A DNA stretch of 64,000 nucleotides. Source: Alcanivoracaceae bacterium (GTDB lineage Bacteria; Pseudomonadota; Gammaproteobacteria; Xanthomonadales; Marinicellaceae). Below are positions 37,177-46,133 of the stretch, piece after piece; position 1 is the stretch's first letter, and every line of letters begins with the position of its first letter. Below the pieces are notes generated by a model. It had not been told where the DNA came from. It saw nothing but the letters and a program-made list of their open reading frames with translations, and did not search any database. The position numbers and the translations under genes are program-made. The DNA lies in assembly GCA_016744455.1 (NCBI GenBank), contig JADGEI010000006.1:82668-146667 (forward strand). The letters are read 5' to 3'.

Positions 37177-37944
37177 TTATTTGGCTTGTAACCTGATGGC
37201 TCCATCAAGGCGAATCACAGAGCCGTTTAGGTAAGTGTTTTGTATAATATGTGCCATGGTATAGGCGAATTCAGCTGGGTTTCCTAACCGAGATGGGAAA
37301 GGGACAGCAGCTCCCAAAGCTTCTTTAACTGGTTCAGGCATACCTGAAACCATTGGTGTCATAAATACACCTGGTGCAATTGTCATGACACGAACACCAA
37401 TTCTGGTGAACTCTCTTGCCATTGGCAATGTCATTCCAACAATGCCAGCTTTAGATGCTGAATAAGCCGCTTGCCCAATTTGGCCTTCATATGCAGCAAT
37501 TGATGCGGTATTTATGATGACACCTCGTTGTTTATCATTGTCAGCTTTATTTTTTTGCATGATTTCAGCAGCGAATTTAGAAGCATTAAAACTACCAATA
37601 AGATTTATCATGATCGCTTTAGAAAAATAATCAGTTGCCATAGGGGCTTCACGACCTAACACCCTGCCAGCAGATAATACGCCAGCACAGTTAATAGCAA
37701 CATTGATTCCGGCCATGTTTTTTTCGGCTTCTTGACAGGCATTTTTGACGTTTTCTTCATTACTTACATCCGTTTTAACGAAACTAGCTCTCGAGCCAAG
37801 TTCGTTTAAAATTGTATCAGCTGATTCTTGGTTAATGTCTAAAAGTACTACTTGACCTCCGTCAGAAATAATTTTTCTAGCACAAGCAAGACCAAGACCA
37901 GAAACACCACCAGTTATGATGGCCTTTACGTTACTTAATTTCAT
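37177..37944 (-). CDS. SDR-family 3-hydroxyacyl-CoA dehydrogenase-like protein
   Basis: A 255-residue classical SDR: TGGVSGLGLA (NAD-binding), NCAGV, a catalytic Ser in INTASIAAYEG and YSASK (Tyr and Lys). The C-terminal IAPGVFMTPMV and LNGSVIRLDGAIRL, with the early GQAAYSASKAG, resemble the HSD17B10/FadB2x group that oxidises 3-hydroxy-2-methylbutyryl-CoA and related acyl-CoAs with NAD. A role in branched-chain or fatty acid breakdown is therefore likely but unproven. It is 34 nt downstream of the M14-type hydrolase gene on the same strand, and the two may share a transcript. Confidence 0.82.
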   Translation of the reverse strand: MKLSNVKAIITGGVSGLGLACARKIISDGGQVVLLDINQESADTILNELGSRASFVKTDVSNEENVKNACQEAEKNMAGINVAINCAGVLSAGRVLGREAPMATDYFSKAIMINLIGSFNASKFAAEIMQKNKADNDKQRGVIINTASIAAYEGQIGQAAYSASKAGIVGMTLPMAREFTRIGVRVMTIAPGVFMTPMVSGMPEPVKEALGAAVPFPSRLGNPAEFAYTMAHIIQNTYLNGSVIRLDGAIRLQAK

Positions 37945-37978
37945 TAAATTCTCCTACCCAATTAATTGTTAATGGGTG

Positions 37979-38986
37979 TTAAATTGGTTGCATAATGTAG
38001 CATAAACAATCGTCACGGATTGCTTTGATACTTTGGGTTATCATTGATGGTACAAAACTTTTGTTACAAATGATCTTATCGCCATCAAGTTTAAAATAAT
38101 CAGTGTCGATTGGTTGATTATTTTCATCTAATACTACAAATGGCATTGTATTTAAGTCAGCTAATTGTTTGCTTAATCGGCCAAACTGCTCACCAGAAGG
38201 TATTTGCTGAAAATTCAATACATCTAAATCTTTGACTAACATAAAGCCATGGTGGTGTTGTTCAAAACTGATGTCAATTTCCTCTTTTACCTTCACTGAA
38301 GCAAATATTTTGTAGACCTTTTGGTGTTCTAGTATGCCTGGAACGTGTAGTAAATTAGATTGACTGTGCAATAACTCTAAAAATGTATGTGTTTGTTCCG
38401 TGCCATCTGAAGCACCTGATAATCCGCATTCTATTGTTACTGAAGGACAAAATTTTGAAAATGCAGTAGATTGAATACCTGCAGGAGAGGTGAAATATAT
38501 CATGGTGTCAGAAAACAATGAGGCAAGATTAATAAATTCTGCATTTAAAGAATTTATTCCAGAGTAATGGGGGTTTCTACCTGAATTGTTATGAATGTCA
38601 ACACTTGCAAAAGGCTCTCGCTTCTCCATAATGTCTGTTATTTCTTGCATCGTTTTTGCATAAGGGCTATCAAAAGTTAAATGACATGGCCAGATGCGAT
38701 TAAAGTCAGGTTGGTTTTCTAAATGCCTAACATTATGCCTTGCCGCATCAACATTGCCAAAAAGGATACTTATAGAACGAGGTAAAACATGTTGGTGATT
38801 GTTAAGATAGTCTTTTAACGCATCCCAACCTGTGTATTCGTCACCATGTTGTAGAACAGAGATAAAAACAGGCCGCTTTATTTTACCTTTTAAGTGAACC
38901 AGTGTATGGTTGTCTATTTTGGTATATAATTTGTTTGCAGGTAAATCGAGCAAACCTTGAGGCAAATGATCTAATTGTTTTATCAT
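37979..38986 (-). CDS. M14-family (succinylglutamate desuccinylase/aspartoacylase-like) zinc hydrolase
   Basis: 335 residues. VLQHGDEYTG (about residues 45-54) supplies the zinc-binding His and Glu of the HxxE motif. FGNVDAARHNVRHLENQPDFNRIWP carries the substrate-arginine region (given as a landmark), and VDIHNNSG provides the third zinc-ligand His. TIECGLSG carries the catalytic Glu. This arrangement is that of AstE/aspartoacylase proteins, which cleave N-acyl amino acids. No arginine-succinyltransferase genes are nearby, so the substrate is unknown and AstE should not be assumed. Confidence 0.75.
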   Translation of the reverse strand: MIKQLDHLPQGLLDLPANKLYTKIDNHTLVHLKGKIKRPVFISVLQHGDEYTGWDALKDYLNNHQHVLPRSISILFGNVDAARHNVRHLENQPDFNRIWPCHLTFDSPYAKTMQEITDIMEKREPFASVDIHNNSGRNPHYSGINSLNAEFINLASLFSDTMIYFTSPAGIQSTAFSKFCPSVTIECGLSGASDGTEQTHTFLELLHSQSNLLHVPGILEHQKVYKIFASVKVKEEIDISFEQHHHGFMLVKDLDVLNFQQIPSGEQFGRLSKQLADLNTMPFVVLDENNQPIDTDYFKLDGDKIICNKSFVPSMITQSIKAIRDDCLCYIMQPI

Positions 38987-39146
38987 ATAAATTGAACTTT
39001 CTTTAATGCTATTATTCTAAAATGCGAGTTGTTAGGAAACTTGTTAAATTACGCTTGATTTTTTAGATAAAATTGGTAAAAATATCGGTCGTTAATTCTA
39101 ACATAAAAAATTCAAAGAACAATAAAAACTATTAAACGAGGGAAAC

Positions 39147-40088
39147 ATGATTGAGTGTAATAATTTAAGCAAACATTTTAGCCAGTTTGTTGCTGTTGAC
39201 AATTTGTCATTTACTGCAAACAAGGGTGAAGTTCTAGGTTTTCTAGGCCCCAATGGGGCGGGTAAATCAACAACCATGAAAATGATAACAGGCTTTTTGC
39301 AACCCACATCTGGAGATGTTAAAGTATGTGGTATTGATTTATTTGATAACCCAATTGGATTAAAAGCAAAAATTGGTTATCTACCAGAAGGCGCACCTAG
39401 CTATGATGAAATGCGTGTTTGTGATTTTTTAAAATTTATTGCTCAAATGCGCTGTATTGATTCTAATTTAATTGATACAAAAGTAGATGAAATAGTTGAT
39501 AGGATTAACTTGTCGCAAGTTTATTACCAACGCATAGAAACTCTATCAAAAGGTTTTAAGCGGCGTGTAGGGTTAGCACAAGCCATAATTCATGATCCAG
39601 AGGTTTTAGTTTTGGATGAACCAACCGATGGCCTGGATCCAAATCAAAAGCATGATGTTAGAGAGTTAATTACATCAATGGCAATAGATAAAACCATAAT
39701 TATATCAACACACATATTAGAAGAAGTTCATGCGGTTTGTGATCGAGCAATTATAATCGCAGATGGGAAAATAGTTGCTGACAATACGCCGGCAGAACTA
39801 GAAAACATGTCTAAGTATCATAATGCTGTAACTTTTAGTGCAGACATAGATTTTTCTTTATTGGATGAGTTTAAAAAAATGAGTTGTGTTCGTGATGTTA
39901 AGTACAATAAAAAATTCAAAAAAACCACAATTTTTCCATCACAGGGTGTGTATATTTTTGATGAAGTTAGTGACTTCCTAAAACAGCATAAAATCTCAGT
40001 GACAAGATTAACCATGGAAGCTGGACGTTTGGATGAAGTGTTTAGGAATATTACCCTAGAAAATGATGTCATGGAGGTGGCGAAATGA
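39147..40088 (+). CDS. ABC transporter ATP-binding protein, GldA-like
   Basis: A 313-residue ABC ATPase. Walker A GPNGAGKST (about 34-42), signature LSKGFKRRVGLAQ (about 136), Walker B VLVLDEPTDGLDP and the H-loop STHILEEVHAVCDR are intact. The C-terminal extension of about 80 residues is typical of the GldA/NatA-type exporters. It is the first of four coupled genes. Its stop overlaps the permease ATG by 4 nt. In Bacteroidetes, GldA works with GldF and GldG in gliding; here the same gene set in a presumed gammaproteobacterium is of unknown role. Confidence 0.9.
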   Translation: MIECNNLSKHFSQFVAVDNLSFTANKGEVLGFLGPNGAGKSTTMKMITGFLQPTSGDVKVCGIDLFDNPIGLKAKIGYLPEGAPSYDEMRVCDFLKFIAQMRCIDSNLIDTKVDEIVDRINLSQVYYQRIETLSKGFKRRVGLAQAIIHDPEVLVLDEPTDGLDPNQKHDVRELITSMAIDKTIIISTHILEEVHAVCDRAIIIADGKIVADNTPAELENMSKYHNAVTFSADIDFSLLDEFKKMSCVRDVKYNKKFKKTTIFPSQGVYIFDEVSDFLKQHKISVTRLTMEAGRLDEVFRNITLENDVMEVAK

Positions 40089-40819
40089 GTCCTAAGTTGG
40101 CAGTAATAAAGCGTGAGTTACAAGGGTATTTTTCTACACCAATTGCCTATGTTTTTATTGTGATATTTTTGATTTTAAGTGGTGTTTTTGCTTTTTACCT
40201 TGGTGGTTTATATGAGAGAGGGCAAGCAGATTTGTCTCCATTCTTTAATTTTCACCCATGGCTTTATTTATTTTTAGTCCCAGCTGTTTCTATGCGAATG
40301 TGGTCAGAAGAAAGGCGTAGTGGTAATATAGAACTATTGATGACTCTTCCTGTTAAACAAAGTGACTTAGTTTTAGGTAAATTTCTCGCTGCTTGGGTAT
40401 TTGTTACTATCGCTTTAACTTTTACATTTCCTATTTGGATTTCTGTTAATTATCTTGGTAACCCTGACAATGGGCTGATATTAGCGAGTTATATAGGTAG
40501 TTTGCTACTAGCTGGATCCTTCTTAGCTATTGGATCATGTATCTCTGTAGCCAGTAAAAACCAAGTTATTGCTTTTATCATTACTGCGGTGATATGTTTT
40601 ATCTTTTTATTGGCTGGTTTACCAATGGTGCTTGATTTCTTTAACTCTTGGTTGCCACAAGTGTTAGTGGATTCAATTGCTTCAACTAGCTTCTTAACTC
40701 ATTATGCGAGTATCAATAAAGGTGTTTTAGATCTAGGCGATATTGTATATTTTGCCATGGTTATTGCTGTTTGGCTGTATGCTACATCAGTTGTTTTAGA
40801 TATGAAGAAAGCAGATTAA
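40085..40819 (+). CDS. ABC transporter permease, GldF-like (ABC-2 type)
   Basis: 244 residues with six predicted membrane segments. The first begins at about residue 17 (IAYVFIVIFLILSGVFAFYL in part). SMRMWSEERRSGNIELLMTLPVK is the highly conserved ABC-2/NosY-GldF cytoplasmic motif (landmark around residue 76). It overlaps the ATPase gene by 4 nt and is followed 10 nt later by the GldG-like gene. Together they form the export channel and motor of an ABC system of unknown substrate. Confidence 0.88.
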   Translation: MSPKLAVIKRELQGYFSTPIAYVFIVIFLILSGVFAFYLGGLYERGQADLSPFFNFHPWLYLFLVPAVSMRMWSEERRSGNIELLMTLPVKQSDLVLGKFLAAWVFVTIALTFTFPIWISVNYLGNPDNGLILASYIGSLLLAGSFLAIGSCISVASKNQVIAFIITAVICFIFLLAGLPMVLDFFNSWLPQVLVDSIASTSFLTHYASINKGVLDLGDIVYFAMVIAVWLYATSVVLDMKKAD

Positions 40820-40829
40820 GGAGAATAAA

Positions 40830-42680
40830 ATGAAATCAAACACAACAAAATTACTTGTACTTATAGCAATATTTCTTTTTGGTTCAGTAATAATTAGCCA
40901 ATCTGGAATTTTCTCCTATACGCGTTTAGATTTGACGGAGAACAAACTGTTTACTCTAAATGAAGGTACTAAAAATATACTTAAATCCATAGATGAGAAA
41001 GTGCATATAAAGCTTTATTACTCTGACGAAGCAACACACAGTATTCCTGTGTTAAGAACCTACAAAAATACAGTCATGGATTTGCTTAATGAAATGCAAA
41101 GGTATGCAGGCTCAAAATTAAAAATTAGTTTAATAGACCCAAAAATATTTTCACCAGAAGAAGATGAAGCTGCTCAATTTGGTTTACAAGCATTGCCAGT
41201 TGGTGATGGTGGTGAAAATGTATTTTTTGGTTTGGTGGGCGAAAATAGTTTAGATGGCTTAGAGACAATTGCATTTATGCAGCCAGATAGGGAGTCTTTT
41301 TTAGAGTATGATATAGCTCAGCTTGTCAATAGCCTTAATCATCCAGAGAAAAAGACTATTGCTATTATGAGTTCAATAAATGTACAATCTAAATATGACG
41401 AAAGCACTGGAGAAATGAAGCAAGCTCAGGTCTTTGTAACTCAATTACAAAAAGATTACACAATTAAACATTTAGAAACAACAAGTGAAACTATAGATAA
41501 TGATATTGATGTTTTAATGTTGATTCACCCAAAAGAACTCTCAAATAAAAGCCTATTTGCAATTGATCAATTCGTCATGAAGGGTGGTAGATTGTTAGTT
41601 TTTGTTGATCCACATGCACAGGCTGAAGAAGTTGTTCCTGACCCTCAAAACCCGATGGCTGCCTATCAAGCTAACAAAAGTTCTAATTTGAATGAATTAT
41701 TTTTATCTTGGAATGTTAATTATGATGCTAATAAAGTTTTACTCGATGACAAATATGCTTTAAATATACAGCGTCATCAAGGAGCTAGGCCACAAAGACA
41801 CCTGGCTTATTTAGCTCTTGAAGATGAGGCTTTTAATAAAAAAGATATCGTGGCCAGAGAACTAACCACTGTGAATTTAGCTTCAAGTGGGTATTTTGTT
41901 TCTGATAGTTTACAGGCCATATTAAAAAGTTCTAAAGCGGCCAGTACAACAAGTTCTGAGGCCTTGAAATTTTTGGTAGACCCAAATACATTATTTAAAA
42001 ATTATAATGCCGATGATAAAAACTACACCATAGCTGGCCGAGTAACGGGAACTATCAACTCTGCTTTTCCAGAGTCAATTGAGGGGGTTGATAAAGCTAA
42101 TTTGACCCTGGTTAATAGTGACCCTAAGGTTGTGTTGTTTGCAGATGTAGATATATTGTTTGATCAGATGTGGGTTAAAAGTCAAAATTTCTTTGGCCGT
42201 AATGTGAATAATGCATTTGCAGATAATGGCAACATGATTACTAATTTATTAGATAATATGGCCGGTAGTCCTGATTTGATTAATATTCGTGGACGTAAGA
42301 ACTCAGCAAGGCCATTTATAAAAGTGCAGGAGTTGCAAAAAGCATCAGATAAAAAGTTTCGAGAACAAGAAAACGTATTAAAACAACGTTTACGTGAGAC
42401 GGAACAAAAACTCAATCAAATTCAACGTGATAAAGGCCAACAAGATAGGTTGATAATGAGTCAAGAGCAAGAACAGGAAATTCAGAAATTCCAAAAGGAA
42501 AAATTAGAAGTTCGTAAAAAATTACGAGAAGTAAGGAGGAGTTTGGATAAAGATATTCAAGATTTAGGTAGCAATCTCAAGATGATAAATATTGCTTTTG
42601 TCCCTATACTGGTCAGTTTATTTGGTGTGTTTATATTGTGGTTTAGACCAAAGCAAAATGGAGGTAAATATGCAAAATAA
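40830..42680 (+). CDS. GldG-like ABC-associated extracytoplasmic protein
   Basis: 616 residues with an N-terminal membrane anchor (LLVLIAIFLFGSVIIS), a long extracytoplasmic domain and a C-terminal anchor (IAFVPILVSLFGVFILWF). YTRLDLTENKLFTLNEGTK after the first helix is the GldG/DUF7088-type start. GGRLLVFVDPHAQ and DVDILFDQMWVK lie in the ABC-type uncharacterised transport domain. A coiled-coil-rich segment of about 80 charged residues precedes the last helix. It overlaps the DUF4340 gene by 11 nt. Spacing to the permease gene is 10 nt with an AGGAG ribosome-binding site. Confidence 0.85.
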   Translation: MKSNTTKLLVLIAIFLFGSVIISQSGIFSYTRLDLTENKLFTLNEGTKNILKSIDEKVHIKLYYSDEATHSIPVLRTYKNTVMDLLNEMQRYAGSKLKISLIDPKIFSPEEDEAAQFGLQALPVGDGGENVFFGLVGENSLDGLETIAFMQPDRESFLEYDIAQLVNSLNHPEKKTIAIMSSINVQSKYDESTGEMKQAQVFVTQLQKDYTIKHLETTSETIDNDIDVLMLIHPKELSNKSLFAIDQFVMKGGRLLVFVDPHAQAEEVVPDPQNPMAAYQANKSSNLNELFLSWNVNYDANKVLLDDKYALNIQRHQGARPQRHLAYLALEDEAFNKKDIVARELTTVNLASSGYFVSDSLQAILKSSKAASTTSSEALKFLVDPNTLFKNYNADDKNYTIAGRVTGTINSAFPESIEGVDKANLTLVNSDPKVVLFADVDILFDQMWVKSQNFFGRNVNNAFADNGNMITNLLDNMAGSPDLINIRGRKNSARPFIKVQELQKASDKKFREQENVLKQRLRETEQKLNQIQRDKGQQDRLIMSQEQEQEIQKFQKEKLEVRKKLREVRRSLDKDIQDLGSNLKMINIAFVPILVSLFGVFILWFRPKQNGGKYAK

Positions 42681-43662
42681 TAAAGCATTATTTTTGATTT
42701 TGGTATTATTAGCTATTTCTAGTTACTTTGTTATAAAAAACAATAAATCAACTGAAGCTTCAACCCAGTTAAACTATTTAATACCTGAGCTTCAAAATAA
42801 AATAAACGATGTCACGACTGTAAACCTAAGTAATGATAAGCAAAAGGTCACTTTAACTAAGGAAAATGGGGTCTGGCAAATTGCAGAACATGATAGTTAT
42901 TTTGCTGATGCGAATAAAGTTGCGGCTTTATTGATGGAGTTACGTACATTAAAACTTAAGCAAATGAAAACCAATAACCCGGATAACTATAGCAAATTAG
43001 GTTTGGGTACTGGTGCTTCTCAGGTTGTTTTGAAGAATGATCATGGTGAATTTGCAAATGTATCAATTGGTAATACTGCTCATCATGGACAAGGAACCTA
43101 TGTGCGAAGAAGTGAAGAAAAACAGTCGTGGTTAGTTGATGGTGAAACAAACATAATCATTGATAATAAAGAATGGATAGTCACTACAATTATCAACGTT
43201 GATAGCAGTCAAATTAAATCAATTAATTACACTCCTGCAAATTCACCAACTTTTGAGATTAATAAAGCCACACCTGCTGATCAAAACTTCCTATTAAAAA
43301 ACATCCCTGAAAATATGCAGTTAAAAGCTGACACAGACTTAGCTTTGATAGCCAATGGTTTACAGAAATTTACCATTGATTCTGCTGAAGTCAAAACCGA
43401 GTTGCCACCTGAAACTAAAACCATGACTGTAAACTATCAATTGTTTTCGGGAATGAACTACCAGTTGGATTTATATAATTATAATGAAAAGAATAGGTTG
43501 ACAATTACAATTGATAACGAAGATAGTGATTCAGGTTTTGTAAAAAAATTAGAAAATTGGCACTACATTATTCCAAAATTCAAATACGATGCGTTGAATA
43601 AGAGTTTTTTTGATTTAATAGAAGAAATTCCAGTTAAAACCGATAAAGAGAATAACAATTAA
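42670..43662 (+). CDS. DUF4340-domain membrane-anchored protein
   Basis: 330 residues: an N-terminal membrane segment (ALFLILVLLAISSYFVI), then DUF4340-like repeats, recognisable by VTLTKENGVWQIAEHDSYFADANKVAALL (landmark near residue 55). The ATG at 42670 is preferred over an earlier in-frame start because GGAGG sits 5 nt upstream and the membrane segment follows directly. DUF4340 proteins usually accompany GldG-like ABC systems, as here. Function unknown; probably extracytoplasmic and part of the same complex. Confidence 0.82.
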   Translation: MQNNKALFLILVLLAISSYFVIKNNKSTEASTQLNYLIPELQNKINDVTTVNLSNDKQKVTLTKENGVWQIAEHDSYFADANKVAALLMELRTLKLKQMKTNNPDNYSKLGLGTGASQVVLKNDHGEFANVSIGNTAHHGQGTYVRRSEEKQSWLVDGETNIIIDNKEWIVTTIINVDSSQIKSINYTPANSPTFEINKATPADQNFLLKNIPENMQLKADTDLALIANGLQKFTIDSAEVKTELPPETKTMTVNYQLFSGMNYQLDLYNYNEKNRLTITIDNEDSDSGFVKKLENWHYIIPKFKYDALNKSFFDLIEEIPVKTDKENNN

Positions 43663-44041
43663 GGTTCAAAAATATTATTTTGTTATTGCTGCTATATATG
43701 GCATGACAGCTGTCATATTAGCAGCAATTGGCAGCCATCTATTTCATATTGAACGTGGATCAGTAAGTTATCAGCTCTATAATAATGCAGTGACTTACCA
43801 ATTACTGCATGCGATACTAGTCTTATGGTTAAGCACTATAAAACAATCAGATTTTTGGGTAAAATCAGCAATGTTCAGTATGGTATTAGGCATATTGCTA
43901 TTTTGTGGTGGTTTATATGTGTTGGTAATATATGGAAAGACATCAATTTCATGGGTTACACCTTTAGGTGGTAGTTTGTTGATTTTGGGTTGGTTAAACC
44001 TTTCTATTTCAGGGTTTCAAAAATTGATTAAACCAGAATAG
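43658..44041 (+). CDS. DUF423/YgdD-family small membrane protein, apparently starting at ATT
   Basis: A four-helix membrane protein (127 aa with this start). GGLYVLVIYG and WVTPLGGSLLILGW match the DUF423 family; E. coli YgdD has about 131 residues. The first ATG is at 43703, but that would remove the family's opening helix. The upstream in-frame residues KVQKYYFVIAAIYGM align well with the YgdD N terminus. The only initiator near the right length is ATT at 43658, which shares one base with the DUF4340 stop (ATTAA), with AAAGAG 7 nt upstream. Start by translational coupling at ATT is inferred; 43703 is the fallback. Function unknown. Confidence 0.72.
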   Translation: MKVQKYYFVIAAIYGMTAVILAAIGSHLFHIERGSVSYQLYNNAVTYQLLHAILVLWLSTIKQSDFWVKSAMFSMVLGILLFCGGLYVLVIYGKTSISWVTPLGGSLLILGWLNLSISGFQKLIKPE

Positions 44042-44127
44042 TTGGTTTAGAGTTTTCTCTCTATAAACCTTGATTAATTCAGTGAAAAACAGCATACTTA
44101 ATTTTTATTAAATGACAATTGTAATTT

Positions 44128-45798
44128 ATGAGTTATCAGGCATTAGCACGGCAATTTAGACCACAGAATTTTACCGAACTCGTAGGGCAAGAACATGTTT
44201 CACAAGCTTTAATTAATGGTTTAGAGCAAGAGCGTGTACACCATGCTTTTTTGTTTACAGGTACCAGAGGTGTTGGTAAAACAACAGTTGCGCGTATATT
44301 GGCAAAAGCATTAAATTGTGAAAAGGGTGTTACAGGGTCTCCATGTGGGGTTTGTACTGCTTGTAGAGAGATATCAGAAGGACGATTTGTTGACTTGGTT
44401 GAGGTTGATGCAGCATCAAGAACTGGTGTTGATGATACACGTGAACTATTAGAAAATGTACAGTATGCCCCAACAAGTGGTCGATATAAGATTTACCTTA
44501 TTGATGAAGTTCACATGTTTTCAAAAAGTAGTTTTAATGCCTTACTTAAAACATTAGAAGAACCTCCTCCACATGTAAAATTTTTACTAGCAACAACTGA
44601 GCCTAAAAAATTACCAATAACAGTATTATCTCGGTGCTTACAATTTAATTTAAAACGTTTGAGTTTAACACAAATTAAAGACCACTTAATCAAGCTGTTA
44701 TCTCTGCAAAATATTGCATATGATATTAATGCAGTCGAACTTATTGCACGAGCAGCTGATGGTTCAATGCGAGATGGATTAAGCTTATTAGACCAATCAA
44801 TCGCTTTTGGTGCTGGTAATGTAAAAGATAAAGACGTTAAACTAATGCTTGGGACAATGGATCAGAACAGTATTGTGGGTTTGTTAAAGAGTATTATTCT
44901 TAAAGAACCTGAACAAATAAGCCAGCAACTGCAATCAATTTTTTCTATGTCTCCAGATTTTTCGCGATTTTTAGATGATTTGGCTTTGCTAATACATGAA
45001 GTTTCTCTTTATCAGATTTTAAATAGCTACGTAGAAAATTCTCAATTTGATAAGCAAACAATTACTTCTATCTCAGAGAGTGCTTCACCTGAACAAATAC
45101 AACTTTACTATCAAATTGTTATTAAAGGCCAAGATGAAATAAACCTTGCTCCTGATAGTAAGACTGGATTTGAAATGACTATCATACGCCTGTTTGCTTT
45201 TAAAGTAGGAAAGATGGATGTGGGGCAAAAAAAAACTAAAAAATCTGTAGATACGTACTTGCCTCAAGAAAAACCAAAGGCTTCAGTACAGTTGTCATCA
45301 ATTGTCAATAAGGCTCAAGACGTTAATAGCGAGAAATTATCAAAAAGCACACATTCTATATCACCTGTCAATTCTCATTCGAAAGTACCATCAAATGAAA
45401 TAACAAGAGAAAATTGGGAACATACGTTTAATCAGATGCCATTGAAAGGGTTGGCAAGAGAATTAGCGCGGCATTCACATGTGCTTAGTAATAAAAATAA
45501 TATTTTAGTGCTATCAATAGATTCTCAAGCACAAGCTTTTATGACAGATAGAGCCTGTGATAATTTGAAGAAAGCTATTGAAAATATTTCAAATGAACCA
45601 ATATCTGTACAATTACAACTAGGTGATGAGTCTAATAAAGCTTCAGTTGAAACCATTGCACAAAAGGAACGAGATATACAAGATGAAAATGTGCGAGAAA
45701 CCAAAGAAAAAGTAGCTCAGAATCCTTTTGTGAAACACATGCAAGAAAACTTCGATGCAGAAGTCATACAAATTAAACAAGGCGAAGATTTTATATGA
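44128..45798 (+). CDS. dnaX: DNA polymerase III subunits tau and gamma
   Basis: The clamp-loader ATPase. Tau (556 aa) links the polymerase cores and helicase. Walker A GTRGVGKTT is at 45-53, the zinc-binding cysteines at 64, 73, 76 and 79, and the DEVH-type Walker B in YLIDEVHMFS near 130. LLKTLEEPP and TTEPKKLPITVLSRC follow. Domains I-III end near residue 360, after which comes a linker and a divergent C-terminal tau region. An A9 run at codons 367-370 would produce a truncated gamma form on a -1 shift (see separate entry). The stop overlaps the ybaB ATG by 4 nt. Confidence 0.97.
   Translation: MSYQALARQFRPQNFTELVGQEHVSQALINGLEQERVHHAFLFTGTRGVGKTTVARILAKALNCEKGVTGSPCGVCTACREISEGRFVDLVEVDAASRTGVDDTRELLENVQYAPTSGRYKIYLIDEVHMFSKSSFNALLKTLEEPPPHVKFLLATTEPKKLPITVLSRCLQFNLKRLSLTQIKDHLIKLLSLQNIAYDINAVELIARAADGSMRDGLSLLDQSIAFGAGNVKDKDVKLMLGTMDQNSIVGLLKSIILKEPEQISQQLQSIFSMSPDFSRFLDDLALLIHEVSLYQILNSYVENSQFDKQTITSISESASPEQIQLYYQIVIKGQDEINLAPDSKTGFEMTIIRLFAFKVGKMDVGQKKTKKSVDTYLPQEKPKASVQLSSIVNKAQDVNSEKLSKSTHSISPVNSHSKVPSNEITRENWEHTFNQMPLKGLARELARHSHVLSNKNNILVLSIDSQAQAFMTDRACDNLKKAIENISNEPISVQLQLGDESNKASVETIAQKERDIQDENVRETKEKVAQNPFVKHMQENFDAEVIQIKQGEDFI
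45227..45239 (+). promoter_or_regulatory. Predicted programmed -1 slippage site in dnaX (gamma subunit)
   Basis: A run of nine A (45227-45235) spans codons 367-370 (CAA AAA AAA ACT). A -1 slip gives AAC TAA, terminating after about 370 residues, exactly where domain III ends. An AGGA that could act as an internal Shine-Dalgarno stimulator lies about 16 nt upstream. E. coli and Thermus use similar A-runs in dnaX. Confidence 0.7.
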
Positions 45799-46118
45799 AA
45801 AATAAATTAGGTGGCTTGATGCAACAAGCACAAAAAATGCAGGAACAAATGCAAAAACAGCAAGAAGAAATGGCGAACAAAATTATTCAGGGCCAGGCTG
45901 GAGCCGGTATTGTTAAAGTGACAATAAGTGGTAAAAACCAATTGAAAAGCCTCGATATTGATTATGAAATGATTGATGGCGACATGGAGATGATGGAAGA
46001 CTTAATAATTGCTGCTTTCACTGATGCGCAAAATAAGATTGCACAAGAACAACAAGGTTCAATGGCTGATATGATGGGAGGTTTTGAGATGCCTCCTGGC
46101 TTTAAAATGCCATTTTAA
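45795..46118 (+). CDS. ybaB: YbaB/EbfC-family nucleoid-associated protein
   Basis: A 107-residue DNA-binding protein that forms tweezers-like dimers. The N-terminal helix is rich in Gln and Met (GLMQQAQKMQEQMQKQQEEM in part). GIVKVTISGKNQLKSLDID and LIIAAFTDAQNKI are the conserved beta and helix elements. The tail is rich in Met, Gly and Pro (GGFEMPPGFKMPF). Position between dnaX and recR, with an ATGA overlap to dnaX, is the standard arrangement and suggests a DNA-repair or replication role. Confidence 0.95.
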   Translation: MKNKLGGLMQQAQKMQEQMQKQQEEMANKIIQGQAGAGIVKVTISGKNQLKSLDIDYEMIDGDMEMMEDLIIAAFTDAQNKIAQEQQGSMADMMGGFEMPPGFKMPF

Positions 46119-46133
46119 ATCGTAATAAATTTT

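Noticed and set aside
37979..38986. Calling the M14-family protein AstE
   Set aside because: The zinc motifs fit the family, but none of the other arginine-succinyltransferase pathway genes is present, so the specific name is not justified.
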